Assembly: GCF_000026945.1 (NCBI RefSeq)
Contig: NC_012861.1
Coordinates: 1,798,001-1,862,000 of the forward strand
DNA: 64,000 nucleotides
Source: Candida dubliniensis CD36
Taxonomy: Eukaryota; Ascomycota; Pichiomycetes; Serinales; Debaryomycetaceae
Direction: 5' to 3'
Shown: positions 1 through 9,915 of the stretch, one piece after another
How the letters are laid out: each line of letters opens with the position of its first letter
Numbering within the stretch: the stretch's first letter is position 1
Notes under the pieces: model-generated
The model's input: only the letters and a program-made list of their open reading frames with translations
Databases searched by the model: none
What the model was told of the DNA's origin: nothing
Made by a program: the position numbers and the translations under genes

Positions 1-2898
1 ATTATTCCAATTTGAACCACCTCTTGAAGAATTAGATCTACTATCACCTCCCAATTGATGTTGTTTCCTCTTTTTTTCATTCTTGGCTCTTTCTTCTTCC
101 ATTTTTTTAATTTCAGCATCACGATGAATTTCTTCAATAGTTTTAGGTCCAGCATCACCTTTAACACTTATCCATTTAGCTTGTCTTAAATCTTGTAAAT
201 CCATTAACATAAATTTAATTCTTGATGGTAATTTAACTCCTTCTAGAACTTTTTCAATATAATCGAAAACAATTTTAAGCATAGTTCTTGTTCTTTCATT
301 AGAATCAAGTTTTGGTCCCACAGTTTGAATTAATTGAGTCAAATTTTCTAAACTATCATCTGATGGATCAATAGTATTTTTGGTTTGATCTTTCAAACAA
401 ACATATATAACATGATCATTCAACATATTCAAATTATATAAATGACCAATAAATTTGACTAACCCAAGACCTCTTCTTTTGGCAGCAGCCATGGCATAAT
501 ATTCATCAGACATCATTTCTGGTTCTAATGGTGAACCATCAGGATTAGTTGGTAATTTATCAGTCCAACCTTTTTCATATTCTTTTTGACAGGTAGCTAA
601 TAAAAGTCTTCTTGCAAGTACACCTCCTGATGCATGAGTTCCATCTTTCAATGTAATACTTTCATCAGTAATATCATTAGAAACACTAGTACACATTTTG
701 GCACATAATTTAGCATACATTTCCGACCAATGAGGTTCATCACATGCTTTGGCAAATGTTAATGAAATTATTTGTTTTATAGTGGCAGCATCTTTTTCAT
801 GTTTCGATTGATTTGTAAGACCAATAATTTCATCACTAATTGATGTAAACATTTCTAATGTTAACTTGTTCAATAATGATTTAGTCTTCTTCTCAACATC
901 TTCAGGTTCTAATAAAATAGTACCATCTTCAGCAACTTTAACTTCTTTCTTTTGCATTCTTGATTTAGGAACCCATCTATTGGCAGATTTTTCCAATGGT
1001 TTGACTTCTTCAACGGGTTTAACTTCGCCCTGTTTATTTGCATCTTCTTCTCCTCCTGGTCCAACTCCTCCTCCTCCTCCTCTTTCACGCATCTCAGATC
1101 TATCTCCTCTGCCTCCACCTCTTTTCGAAGGCGTACCTTTTCTTGTAGATTTATCTCTTGTCGATGCACCTCTACCTCCTCTCTTGGATCCACTTCTTGA
1201 ATTCTGTCTACCCCCATCAAATGGAACACCACCTTTGCCACCAGGCCCATTAAATCTGGCAGGCAATCCTCCAGTGAATTTATTTGGTAAGCCACCACGT
1301 GATGAACCATCTCTAGTAGAACCGGAACGTTTCATTGCATTTGGATGGATATCCAATGATTCCAAATGTGCTTTGAAAGTTGGATCAATGGTATAGGAAA
1401 TAACGTCTCTGAATTGAATTAAAAATTGTGGGTCATATCTGTATTTTTTTCCAGCAATTTGCTTGGAATCATCAACACCTTGGATGTTTTCAGGGTATTT
1501 TGTAGCAAGAATGTCATCAATTGGAGTTACAATCTTTAATCTTTCTAAAAATTGGGATATAGTGAAATCAGGAACACTAGCAGGAGCTGTAGCTGGCTCG
1601 GTTTCAGTTTCAGAAACAGTAGTCACTTCTTCATCTCTATTGTCCACTATCGATTCATTATCTCCTTCAACAGTCACAGTTGCTGATTGAGTTTCATTTG
1701 GTTGTTCAACTTTATCATTCAGTTCCACTGGGTTTTCTTCTACTTTTGGTTCATCAGAAGGTGTGGTGTCATTAGTTTCAGAAGTTAATACCTCCTTAGT
1801 TTCTTCATTAGTTGGAAGTTCCTTTTTGGTTTCCACAGGAGTTTCACTAACCTCTGGTTGAGGATTTTCAACAGTATCTTTAAGAGATTCTTGAGGAGGA
1901 ATAACAGCTGGTTGGTCCACACTTGCAGATGGCTCCTTTGCAACTGGAACTTCTTCACCTTCTTTTTTAGCTTCAGTGGCAGATTCTTCCTTCCCTTTAG
2001 AAGCAGCGGCAGCTGCTGCTGCTGCTCTTTCTCTAATCTTTCTCTTAAATTCCTCAGCAGCAGACAGACCTGTAGATTTGCTTTCTGTTGCAGTGGTTGA
2101 ACTAGGGGGTGTACTATCTTTATCACTTGAAACTGTGGTGGCCTTGGCTGGTTGAGGAGATGCGACAGGAGTAGAGGATGCTGTTTTCCTTTTCTTCTCA
2201 TCCAAATCAACTGGTTTACCATCTTTAGTAGTTAATCTTATTTTGGGAGTTGGAGGTGTTGAGATTTGTTGTGGTTGGGAAGTTGGTGCAGCTGGTGAAG
2301 CAACCTGACCTGGAAACTGTTGACCTGGAGTTCCTGGAATTGCACCATATTGAAGTGGAACACCAGAAACATACAATGGTTGATAACCACCCATATAATA
2401 ACCGTACATTTGAGGAGCTGCAGCGGCAGCAGCATTGTAAGGATAGTTCACATATTGCTGTTGTGGTTGCTGTTGGTTATGATGATGGTGATTCATTTTC
2501 TGGTTATTGTATTGCTTCTTGTTATTGTTATATCTTTGATTGTTGTTCTGATTGGCATTGTTATTGTAGTTATTCTGTCTTCCACCGCTGCCAGTGTAGT
2601 TTTTATTATACTGGTTTTTGTGATAATAATTGGGGTTATTGAAGTTGCTATTATAATTAAGATTATTACCATATCCTTGATAATTGGCATTATAATTTTG
2701 GCCAGAATAGCCACCACCAGATTGTGGGACATTTTGATTTCCATGTTGTTTGTCAGTAGATACTGAAGATTGATCAACAGAATTGGCATTATTACCAACT
2801 GGAGCCGATGACGATCCATCGGTGGATGATGGGACAGCACCAGGTGTTGATTTGGAATCACCAGTCGAGGACTGATTCAAGGTAGTATTATCAGACAT
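1..2898 (-). CDS. TIF4631: Translation initiation factor eIF4G (5' part; C-terminus beyond the window)
   Basis: Scaffold of the cap-binding complex eIF4F, linking eIF4E at the mRNA cap to eIF4A and the 43S complex in the cytoplasm. The frame is open from the ATG at 2898 to the left edge, giving 966 visible residues, so the gene is cut by the window. Residues 1-220 are Asn/Gln/Gly/Tyr-rich low complexity, followed by Ala-, Glu-, Lys- and Pro-rich stretches. A canonical eIF4E-binding motif YxxxxL-phi (YDPQFLI) lies at about residue 488 (near 1437-1417). A Gly/Arg-rich linker follows (about 1040-1300), then a MIF4G HEAT domain from about residue 675 to 900, with segments such as LLNKLTLEMFTSISDEII. 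A basic, RGG-like tail begins at the edge. The order eIF4E site, MIF4G, RGG tail fits yeast eIF4G. Domain identity is clear from the sequence; the symbol follows Candida usage. Confidence 0.93.
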   Translation of the reverse strand, partial: MSDNTTLNQSSTGDSKSTPGAVPSSTDGSSSAPVGNNANSVDQSSVSTDKQHGNQNVPQSGGGYSGQNYNANYQGYGNNLNYNSNFNNPNYYHKNQYNKNYTGSGGRQNNYNNNANQNNNQRYNNNKKQYNNQKMNHHHHNQQQPQQQYVNYPYNAAAAAAPQMYGYYMGGYQPLYVSGVPLQYGAIPGTPGQQFPGQVASPAAPTSQPQQISTPPTPKIRLTTKDGKPVDLDEKKRKTASSTPVASPQPAKATTVSSDKDSTPPSSTTATESKSTGLSAAEEFKRKIRERAAAAAAAASKGKEESATEAKKEGEEVPVAKEPSASVDQPAVIPPQESLKDTVENPQPEVSETPVETKKELPTNEETKEVLTSETNDTTPSDEPKVEENPVELNDKVEQPNETQSATVTVEGDNESIVDNRDEEVTTVSETETEPATAPASVPDFTISQFLERLKIVTPIDDILATKYPENIQGVDDSKQIAGKKYRYDPQFLIQFRDVISYTIDPTFKAHLESLDIHPNAMKRSGSTRDGSSRGGLPNKFTGGLPARFNGPGGKGGVPFDGGRQNSRSGSKRGGRGASTRDKSTRKGTPSKRGGGRGDRSEMRERGGGGGVGPGGEEDANKQGEVKPVEEVKPLEKSANRWVPKSRMQKKEVKVAEDGTILLEPEDVEKKTKSLLNKLTLEMFTSISDEIIGLTNQSKHEKDAATIKQIISLTFAKACDEPHWSEMYAKLCAKMCTSVSNDITDESITLKDGTHASGGVLARRLLLATCQKEYEKGWTDKLPTNPDGSPLEPEMMSDEYYAMAAAKRRGLGLVKFIGHLYNLNMLNDHVIYVCLKDQTKNTIDPSDDSLENLTQLIQTVGPKLDSNERTRTMLKIVFDYIEKVLEGVKLPSRIKFMLMDLQDLRQAKWISVKGDAGPKTIEEIHRDAEIKKMEEERAKNEKKRKQHQLGGDSRSNSSRGGSNWNN

Positions 2899-3460
2899 TC
2901 TAAAAATGATGATTTGTCTTGATAATAACTAATAATTGGTGAGTAAGTTACCTATTGTTACTTCTTGAAAAAAAAAGAATGGAAAAAGATCAATTAAAAA
3001 TAAAAACTTAGCACAGTCAAAATAGATGATTTTTTTTTTTTTTCCAAACAAGAAAAATTTTTTTTTTTTTTTTTGATTTTGTCGCTGAATGTCGTTTGTG
3101 TATTAGTATGGCTAGGCGTGTATAGTGTGGTGGTGGTGGTGTTTGTGGTGGATTGATGCGTGCGTGTGTGCGTGTGCGTCTAAACTAAGAAAAAGAAATC
3201 TATGCTAAGAAAATGTCGCATCTCTGTTTTGCAATGGATGTATGACCTAGGTCACTGTCCTGCTGGTCTATATGCTGTTAAATCTGTACTGAACTTATAC
3301 TACTATAGATCTATTTTACAAGTGAAAAAGATAACGCCAAATACCATATTTGTCGATCCATTGAGTCCCTTATCCCTACAATCAATAATTCATTACAAAC
3401 AATCGTATCAATCCTTTCACGTGACGAGAATTTGTGTAAACAAGTCCACCTCGCTTCAAA
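2899..3460. other. Promoter and leader region of TIF4631
   Basis: About 560 bp without a supported gene, upstream of TIF4631 and downstream of the small membrane-protein gene. It has two long T tracts (about 3029-3042 and 3058-3074), a GT-rich stretch (3115-3180) and a TCACGTGAC sequence at 3417-3425 that fits a Cbf1-type E-box. ORFs here have no coding character. Function is inferred from position. Confidence 0.5.
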
Positions 3461-3796
3461 TTACTGTCGCATATAACTATGATAGCCAATATAACCCATT
3501 AGTCCTACCACGATGGAAATAAACAGATAGATCACAAATGATTCTTTGAAACTTTCGACTTGGAAGCAACTAATGATGATTGCACTTGATTTGTCAGGAT
3601 CTTCTTCATTCAGGGCACATAAATTTTTGTCCTTGCTTAAACAATATTCCTCTGTACATAGTTTGCATTTATCTATGGGGTTGATGATTGTTTTTATGTT
3701 GCACTCACATTTACAATACAATTGGTAGGAAGACACTATTGGTAATATTAATGTGTATAGTAAAGTAATGATAAGTTGTTTATTATTAAGCTTCAT
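3461..3796 (-). CDS. Small Cys-rich fungal membrane protein, function unknown
   Basis: Predicted 111 residues from the ATG at 3796; a second in-frame start eight codons upstream (3820) would place a hydrophilic stretch before the signal, so I prefer 3796. It has a hydrophobic N-terminal signal segment (LIITLLYTLILPIVSSYQL), then a lumenal part with a regular Cys pattern (CKCEC, CKLC, YCL, LCAL, SCFQ). One transmembrane helix (FVIYLFISIVVGLMGYIGYH) lies near the end. The layout CxCxC, then CxxC with FC/YC, then CFQ before a C-terminal helix recalls an uncharacterised family of short fungal type I membrane proteins; that link is from memory of the pattern. It shares a 252-bp divergent promoter with RPT6, which alone says nothing about function. 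Confidence 0.72.
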   Translation of the reverse strand: MKLNNKQLIITLLYTLILPIVSSYQLYCKCECNIKTIINPIDKCKLCTEEYCLSKDKNLCALNEEDPDKSSAIIISCFQVESFKESFVIYLFISIVVGLMGYIGYHSYMRQ

Positions 3797-3842
3797 AGTA
3801 GTTGTCAAGTATCTTATCAAATTTCTGGTGTTATAGAGACGT

Positions 3843-3851
3843 GGTGGTAAA
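3843..3851 (+). promoter_or_regulatory. PACE-like element (GGTGGTAAA) upstream of RPT6
   Basis: One mismatch to the proteasome-associated control element GGTGGCAAA bound by Rpn4 in yeasts; it lies about 200 bp upstream of the RPT6 ATG. A second near match, AGTGGCAAA, is at 3974-3982. The match is visible; use by Rpn4 is inferred. Confidence 0.5.
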
Positions 3852-3973
3852 AAGCTCGTGGTATGTGTGTGTGTGTGATTGGTTTTTCTGGCCTCTCTCT
3901 ATTATTCTCTCACTCGAATTTCACACACGACCCGAAAAAAAAAAAAAAAAAGGTCAGAACTTCAATCTCAAAA

Positions 3974-3982
3974 AGTGGCAAA
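3974..3982 (+). promoter_or_regulatory. PACE-like element (AGTGGCAAA) upstream of RPT6
   Basis: Eight of nine bases match the PACE consensus, 67 bp before the RPT6 ATG. RPN12, the other proteasome gene in this window, also has a near match, which makes the site more credible. Being this close to the ATG it could lie within the leader rather than the promoter. Confidence 0.45.
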
Positions 3983-4048
3983 CTCAAAAAATTCTTTCCT
4001 TTTTCCCAATCACGAGTACAAGATCTAATCATTCATCATCATCAAGAA

Positions 4049-5254
4049 ATGACTACTTCAATTGATAAACCTTACGTTCATGAAGGTGGTATAAGACCAT
4101 ATTTTGAACAACAAATACAAGATACGGAAATAAGAATACAGCAAACCACACAGAACTTGCGTCGTTTGGAAGCCCAACGTAACAAATTGAATAACAAAGT
4201 GAGACAATTAAAGGATGAATTAAGATTGTTGCAAGAACCTGGATCATATGTAGGAGAAGTTGTTAAAGTTATGGGTTTGAAAAAAGTCTTGGTTAAAATT
4301 CATCCTGAAGGTAAATTCATTGTGAATGTTACAAAAGATATCGATGTCAAGAAATTGACCCCATCAATAAGAGTGTGTTTGAAAGCAGATTCTCACGATT
4401 TGTACAAAATATTACCCAATAAAATTGATCCTTTGGTCTCATTGATGATGGTTGAAAAAGTCCCTGACTCAACATACGATATGGTTGGTGGGTTAGATAA
4501 ACAAATCAAAGAAATCAAAGAAGTTATTGAATTGCCTGTCAAGCATCCAGAATTGTTTGAGAGTTTGGGTATAGCTCAACCTAAGGGTGTTATATTGTAT
4601 GGTCCACCAGGTACAGGTAAGACCTTGTTGGCAAGAGCCGTTGCCCACCACACCGAATGTAAATTCATTCGTGTTTCCGGTTCAGAATTGGTACAAAAGT
4701 ATATTGGTGAAGGGTCTCGTATGGTTAGGGAATTGTTCGTGATGGCAAGAGAACATGCGCCATCGATTATTTTTATGGATGAAATTGATTCTATTGGGTC
4801 ATCACGTGTTGAAGGCTCATCGGGTGGTGATTCTGAAGTGCAAAGAACAATGTTGGAATTGTTAAACCAATTGGATGGGTTTGAGAGTTCAAAAGACATC
4901 AAGATCATTATGGCCACTAATCGTTTAGATATTTTGGACCCAGCGTTATTGAGACCAGGTAGAATTGATAGAAAGATTGAATTTCCTGCTCCAACCGTTG
5001 CTGCTAGAACAGATATTTTGAAGATTCATTCCAGATCTATGAATTTGACAAGAGGTATTAATTTGCGTAAAATCGCTGAAAAAATGAATGGGTGTAGTGG
5101 TGCTGATGTGAAAGGGGTTTGTACTGAAGCTGGTATGTATGCATTAAGAGAAAGAAGAATTCATGTAACTCAAGAAGATTTTGAATTGGCAGTTGCAAAG
5201 GTTATGTCCAAGAATGACGATGGTGCTGTCTCCTTACAGAAATTATTCAAGTAA
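4049..5254 (+). CDS. RPT6: 26S proteasome regulatory ATPase Rpt6
   Basis: AAA ATPase of the proteasome base that unfolds ubiquitinated substrates and feeds them into the 20S core. The ATG at 4049 gives 401 residues, the normal size; the frame is open further upstream (ATG at 3863) but that part runs through the promoter and a long A tract. An N-terminal coiled coil (residues about 20-75, ending [16 protein letters not shown]) is followed by the OB domain, then the AAA module with Walker A GPPGTGKT at residue 185, Walker B IIFMDEID, and the second region of homology ending in arginine fingers (LRPGRIDRK). The protein ends in KLFK, as yeast Rpt6 does. All leucine codons I read are TTG or TTA with no CTG, as expected for a highly expressed CTG-clade gene. 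PACE-like sites lie upstream. Confidence 0.97.
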   Translation: MTTSIDKPYVHEGGIRPYFEQQIQDTEIRIQQTTQNLRRLEAQRNKLNNKVRQLKDELRLLQEPGSYVGEVVKVMGLKKVLVKIHPEGKFIVNVTKDIDVKKLTPSIRVCLKADSHDLYKILPNKIDPLVSLMMVEKVPDSTYDMVGGLDKQIKEIKEVIELPVKHPELFESLGIAQPKGVILYGPPGTGKTLLARAVAHHTECKFIRVSGSELVQKYIGEGSRMVRELFVMAREHAPSIIFMDEIDSIGSSRVEGSSGGDSEVQRTMLELLNQLDGFESSKDIKIIMATNRLDILDPALLRPGRIDRKIEFPAPTVAARTDILKIHSRSMNLTRGINLRKIAEKMNGCSGADVKGVCTEAGMYALRERRIHVTQEDFELAVAKVMSKNDDGAVSLQKLFK

Positions 5255-5593
5255 GTGCATTGTGTATGTGTATATGGGAATGAGAGACATTCAGTAATAA
5301 CTAATATTGATGTGGCAATTCTCTATTAATCTAACCTGTAAGATTATATCGATGTATTGATATTGTTCGTGGCAATATAGATGCTGCGAAGATGGAAAGA
5401 GAGTTGGCAAAAAAACAAAAAAATAAAATAAAATGCGAACACGTACGATCAACTAAATTTTTCTATACCGTTCCATTTCCAATCTCATTTTTTTTTTTTT
5501 TTCCTACTTTCTTTTCTTTCTTTGTTTTGCTAGTTGCTTACTACTGTTAATGCTTTAGTCGACTGTTTTGATATTAACTGTTTACTATACCGC
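5255..5593. other. RPT6-JEM1 intergenic region
   Basis: About 340 bp between tandem same-strand genes: the 3' end of RPT6 and the promoter of JEM1, with a T16 tract near 5489-5503. I see no RNA gene or further ORF. Confidence 0.5.
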
Positions 5594-7513
5594 ATGAGAT
5601 TTCCATTATCTAGTCTATTAGTGGGCGCAGCCTTCTTGTCATTGACAACATGTTCTAGCAATGATTTTGATCAAAAAGTTTTACAACTTGACAAGTTATT
5701 TTCCGAGCAAGGTCCGACAATGAATGTTCTACAAGCATATGAAGAAATAATTCGAACGGCAAAATCTTCGTCCAATACGAATTCACTCCCTAAGTTATTA
5801 TTCAAGAAAGCTATAATTGAGATCAATTTGAATAAAGAGATTCAAGCCATAGCTGATTTGAAATGGGTATTACAGCTAGATCCAGCAATGGGTCCAGCCA
5901 AGGATAAAATTGTACAATTATTGATGGCAAGAGGAGAATTCGATTCAATTCAACAATACCTAATTAACGACAATGACAAGGATATTTACGATACAATTGA
6001 GAAAATCAACCAAGGTATTAACACTAGTAAAGAATTAATGGAAAAACACGAATATCAACAATGTGCAGATATTTTGAATGAAATTATGTCATTGAGTCCA
6101 ACAAATTATGAAATTACTGAATTATACTATAATTTGGCCCTAAACTCTTATAGAGAGAATCCCGATTCTCAATTGAAATATTTAGGTGAAATGCTACCGG
6201 CCAATAAAGTGATTATACAAACTGCAAAAAGTTTGATTGATATTAATCCCATGAAAAGTTTAAATTACTTTAATGTATTATCGCAGTTTTTATTATACAC
6301 AGAAGTCCAATTTGAGAATTCCAATAGAATCATAAAGAATTGTTTGAGAATAGACAATGAATATACATCGTGTGGTAAGTTGTCGAAATTCTATGTCAAA
6401 TTTCAGAATTTTCTCAAATTATTAGAAGATTATTCAATAATTGAAGGTCATTATTATACCAACACTGAAAATAACGTGAAGTTAGATGATGAAGGATTAA
6501 TTAATCCAGTTATAGATTATCAATTTGTTATAAACTTCTTGTTTGTGGATGATTTGCAAGTATCAAAATTAGATAAGCGTAAACTACCATCAAGTATAAA
6601 GAATAACTTTGATTACTTACAATATCAAACTCAGAAGTTTGGAGACGATTTGGGATTTGTAACATCTCCAAAGACATTGTTCTTGCGGGATTTAAACAAA
6701 TTGATATGTGAGGCATATTCCTTGACTGGCAACTCAAAGAAGGCAAAGCAGTTTTGTGATAGTTTTGAAGACTCTGATAACTTGTTTTTGCCAAAGCATA
6801 TTCCAGAAATAGACAAATATTTACTGAAAAAGAAGTATTCCCAGGCAGAAGAATTGTTGAATAAGTTTAATAATAATGTAAAGCAAACAAAGTTGTTTAC
6901 TGATAGATGGGCCAAAGTGGAGGAATATCATATGAAACTTAATCAACAAAGACAACAACAATATTTTCAACAACAACAACAACAACAGCAGCAACAACAA
7001 CAGCAACGTCAACGTCAACAGCAATATAGAGCACCACCGCATCAACCACGAAAAAAGCCTGCTAATGATTACTATAAAGTTTTGGATGTGCCACGTGATG
7101 CTGATGAAAAGTCTATTAAGAAAGGGTATAGAACCCAAACATTAAAGTATCACCCAGATAAATATAAGGGAGATGATTTGACTCCTGAGCAGATTGAGAA
7201 AAAAATGCAAGCTATTAACCAAGCATATGAAGTGTTGAGCGATCCTGAATTACGTGAACGATATGATAGAGGTGATGATCCAAATGATCCAATGGGTCAG
7301 AGCCATCCACAGTGGCAACAACAAGGTGGTGGCGGTGGACAACCCAATTTCAACTTTAATTTTGGTGGTGGTGGTGGTGGCAACCAATTCTTTCAACAAT
7401 TCTTTGGTGGTCAAGGGTTTAAATTTAATGGACAAGGCAATCCATTCGGTAATTCACATCATAAAGTGAAAATTACAAAAAACAAGAAAAAGAATAAAAC
7501 CAAAAGGCAGTAA
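5594..7513 (+). CDS. JEM1: ER-lumenal J-domain co-chaperone Jem1
   Basis: J protein that stimulates the ER Hsp70 Kar2, acting in protein quality control and, in S. cerevisiae, nuclear fusion. The preferred ATG at 5594 starts a signal peptide (MRFPLSSLLVGAAFLSLTTC); the frame extends 20 codons further up but begins only with a TTG there. The protein is 639 residues, close to yeast Jem1 (645). Residues about 30-450 are helical TPR-like repeats. A polyglutamine tract (about 455-480) precedes the J domain (about 498-570), which has HPD at residues 520-522 (nt 7151-7159). A Gly/Phe/Asn-rich stretch and a Lys-rich tail follow. The order TPR region, QQQYFQQQ, J domain near the end matches Jem1 closely. 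A mammalian DNAJC3-like label would also fit the architecture. The polyQ (6969-7024) is likely polymorphic. Confidence 0.88.
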   Translation: MRFPLSSLLVGAAFLSLTTCSSNDFDQKVLQLDKLFSEQGPTMNVLQAYEEIIRTAKSSSNTNSLPKLLFKKAIIEINLNKEIQAIADLKWVLQLDPAMGPAKDKIVQLLMARGEFDSIQQYLINDNDKDIYDTIEKINQGINTSKELMEKHEYQQCADILNEIMSLSPTNYEITELYYNLALNSYRENPDSQLKYLGEMLPANKVIIQTAKSLIDINPMKSLNYFNVLSQFLLYTEVQFENSNRIIKNCLRIDNEYTSCGKLSKFYVKFQNFLKLLEDYSIIEGHYYTNTENNVKLDDEGLINPVIDYQFVINFLFVDDLQVSKLDKRKLPSSIKNNFDYLQYQTQKFGDDLGFVTSPKTLFLRDLNKLICEAYSLTGNSKKAKQFCDSFEDSDNLFLPKHIPEIDKYLLKKKYSQAEELLNKFNNNVKQTKLFTDRWAKVEEYHMKLNQQRQQQYFQQQQQQQQQQQQQRQRQQQYRAPPHQPRKKPANDYYKVLDVPRDADEKSIKKGYRTQTLKYHPDKYKGDDLTPEQIEKKMQAINQAYEVLSDPELRERYDRGDDPNDPMGQSHPQWQQQGGGGGQPNFNFNFGGGGGGNQFFQQFFGGQGFKFNGQGNPFGNSHHKVKITKNKKKNKTKRQ

Positions 7514-7704
7514 AAAAAATAATACTTGATAGAGTTTTTTATTATAATGTTATAGATATAAATTGGTTTACATGATCCAACACTAATCGTTCTTTTGTAG
7601 ACAGTATAAGTTACAGAAACTAAAAAAAAAAAAAAAAAAAAAGAAAACATTGATACTTTTTATTATTTGTCTAAACGTATTTATTGTATTTATTTTATAG
7701 TGTT

Positions 7705-9336
7705 TTACATGATTAATTTAGAGCCTCTGTAGATGAACTCATTTGGTTTTGCTGAGTTTGATGCACTGGCAACTTCTTTCTTTGGTTCTCTTTTTGGGAA
7801 TCCTTCGAATGATTTGGCATAAACTGCTACTGAATGAGCAATCAATTTAGTATTAATTACCCAAGCTTCATAATCAGGATTATCCAAATTATCACACAAT
7901 TGATGATAACAAGGATCAAACCATTCACCGACTTTACCACCAAATTTTTCTTGGCCTTTAGCATCTTTGATGCCTTCAGCCCCAGTAGCAATACCACCAC
8001 CTGGAATTCCATTTTCAATAAACCCAACATAATCAGATCTACCATCGAATGGGGTTAAGGTGTAGTTTAATCCATGAGAAGTGTACCAATCAATATATAA
8101 ATCTTTCAAGTTTCCTGAACCATTAGGATGATCTTTGTTATTAGCATCATACACTTGATATTCATAATTTGGAGAAGCCATCATATCATAATCCATGAAA
8201 AGTCTGAGTTTAGAGTTTTCTTCCGCTGATAAATGTTCGGCATAATAAGTTGATCCCAATAAACCTTCTTCTTCAGCTGCCCACCAAGCAAATCTAACGG
8301 CATTATTCAACTTGAATTTAGTCAAATGTTTGGCAACTTCTAATAAGGAGATGGTACCAGATCCATCATCATTAATACCAGGACCTTCAGCAACAGAATC
8401 TGAATGAGCACCCAAGGAAACAATATTGTCATGGTCACCAAAAACTGAATCAGCAATGACATTCAATGTTTTAATATATTTAACATAGGAATCAACATAC
8501 AAAGTAGTTTCAAATGCATGTTTTGGGTCTTTAGACAATTTGTCAATATATTCTTGCACATCTTTCTTGGCAACTGAAACTGTGGCAACTTCTTTACCAG
8601 TTGGATTACCTAATGTACCACGTAATGGTTCATCATCATAAATAATTGCACCCAAAGCACCAGCAATACCGGCATTTCTTGATTTATCACCAAAGGCACA
8701 TTCACCACGTTTGATTAAAACAATGTTGCCCTTGGCAAATTCTGGGAAATTGTCAAGTTTACATCCAAATTCATTAATCAAAACCAAATTACCATGAGCT
8801 GGTTTCCCATCAGCGGTAGGTGGGGTCAAACTGAATGGTGCTAATGATTTTGGTTCTACTCCATCAATTAACAAAGAAAATGATTTAACTTTCCCATCAA
8901 GAGCTTTGAAACTTTGAGTTTTGACAGTATAATAACCTTTTAATTTTTTAATTTCCGATAAGATATAACCAATAGTACCCCAATGACCTGGTGAACCAAT
9001 AACTCTAGTTGGATGATCATATTGACCAATTGAACGTTGAGCAATTTCAAATAAATCTTTAGCACGAGAACGCAACCCTGTTTCATTAATTAAACTTTGT
9101 AAAGTTTCAGTATCAATTTCTGGTAATGCATTATAAACAGTTTCATCAATAACACCATCAATAATTAAATTTTTGTCATCATTGTTAATCAATTGTTCAG
9201 AAATATCATCCATGATAATCTCTTGGGTTAATTCCTCACCCAAGTTGAACCAATTCTTCCAGAATCCAAAAGAAGTTGGTAAAGCATTGATTGATACAAT
9301 TAATGACAAAGAAGTAGTTAAAGTTAAAAATTTCAT
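7705..9336 (-). CDS. APE3: Vacuolar aminopeptidase Y, M28 zinc metalloprotease
   Basis: Removes N-terminal residues from peptides in the vacuole. The ATG at 9336 begins a signal peptide (MKFLTLTTSLSLIVSINALP), followed by a propeptide-like region; the product is 543 residues, near S. cerevisiae Ape3 (537). A protease-associated (PA) domain spans about 140-270. The M28 catalytic domain follows, with the co-catalytic zinc site: His and Asp in SLGAHSDS and GINDDGSG, Glu-Glu in WWAAEEEGLLGS, Asp in LFMDYDMM, and the last His in FDPCYHQLCDN. All metal ligands are intact. The gene converges with JEM1 over a 190-bp spacer. The frame extends upstream only to a TTG, so I use 9336. Confidence 0.93.
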   Translation of the reverse strand: MKFLTLTTSLSLIVSINALPTSFGFWKNWFNLGEELTQEIIMDDISEQLINNDDKNLIIDGVIDETVYNALPEIDTETLQSLINETGLRSRAKDLFEIAQRSIGQYDHPTRVIGSPGHWGTIGYILSEIKKLKGYYTVKTQSFKALDGKVKSFSLLIDGVEPKSLAPFSLTPPTADGKPAHGNLVLINEFGCKLDNFPEFAKGNIVLIKRGECAFGDKSRNAGIAGALGAIIYDDEPLRGTLGNPTGKEVATVSVAKKDVQEYIDKLSKDPKHAFETTLYVDSYVKYIKTLNVIADSVFGDHDNIVSLGAHSDSVAEGPGINDDGSGTISLLEVAKHLTKFKLNNAVRFAWWAAEEEGLLGSTYYAEHLSAEENSKLRLFMDYDMMASPNYEYQVYDANNKDHPNGSGNLKDLYIDWYTSHGLNYTLTPFDGRSDYVGFIENGIPGGGIATGAEGIKDAKGQEKFGGKVGEWFDPCYHQLCDNLDNPDYEAWVINTKLIAHSVAVYAKSFEGFPKREPKKEVASASNSAKPNEFIYRGSKLIM

Positions 9337-9915
9337 CTTTCCTTGTAAAACCTTGGAGAATATTAGCAAGAAAGAAAATGAAAATGAAAATGAAATTGAT
9401 GTTGAAGTTGGTTTCTTTAAAAGAGAAGAAAAATATTGTTTGGATTATGACTGATGACTTCAGAACCCATTGATAAGAAATTTGGCCTCGCGTTCACGCG
9501 GAATTGGCCATTCCGGCCCTCCGAGGAGAAGAAGAAAATCAAAAACTGTGGTTGTCTCGCATTGGCTCTAGTGCTGGTTATAAGAGTTGTTGTTGTTGGT
9601 CTAATCTTTGTGCCTGCTTGCACGCTTGTCGTTATATGGTGACATATCAAATTTGTGATAGAAGTAAATATTTACTGTTGGGTTCTCCAATTGACAATTA
9701 GCTTTTTTGATTTTTTTTACTAGTATATTTTATAACTAGCCTTAGAGGCAATATGATGTTTTTGATTATTTTACTGAGGAGAGTTAAGGAAAAAAAGAAA
9801 AGAGTATCTAACTTGTAATTGATAACCTCTACCCAGTAAACCATAAATATATATTTATAGCACTAAGAAGTCACTATTTAGCATTTCTAAAAAAATGTTC
9901 GTTTGCGCAACCAGT
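9337..9915. other. APE3 promoter and IPP1 3' flank
   Basis: About 580 bp between two tandem minus-strand genes. It contains a short GC-richer patch near 9485-9530 and AT-rich DNA from 9690 on. ORFs in both directions are short and without coding signals. Confidence 0.45.

Noticed and set aside
2250..2766. ORFs antisense to TIF4631
   Set aside because: Shadows of a real coding strand with no recognisable protein character; coding evidence is on the minus strand.
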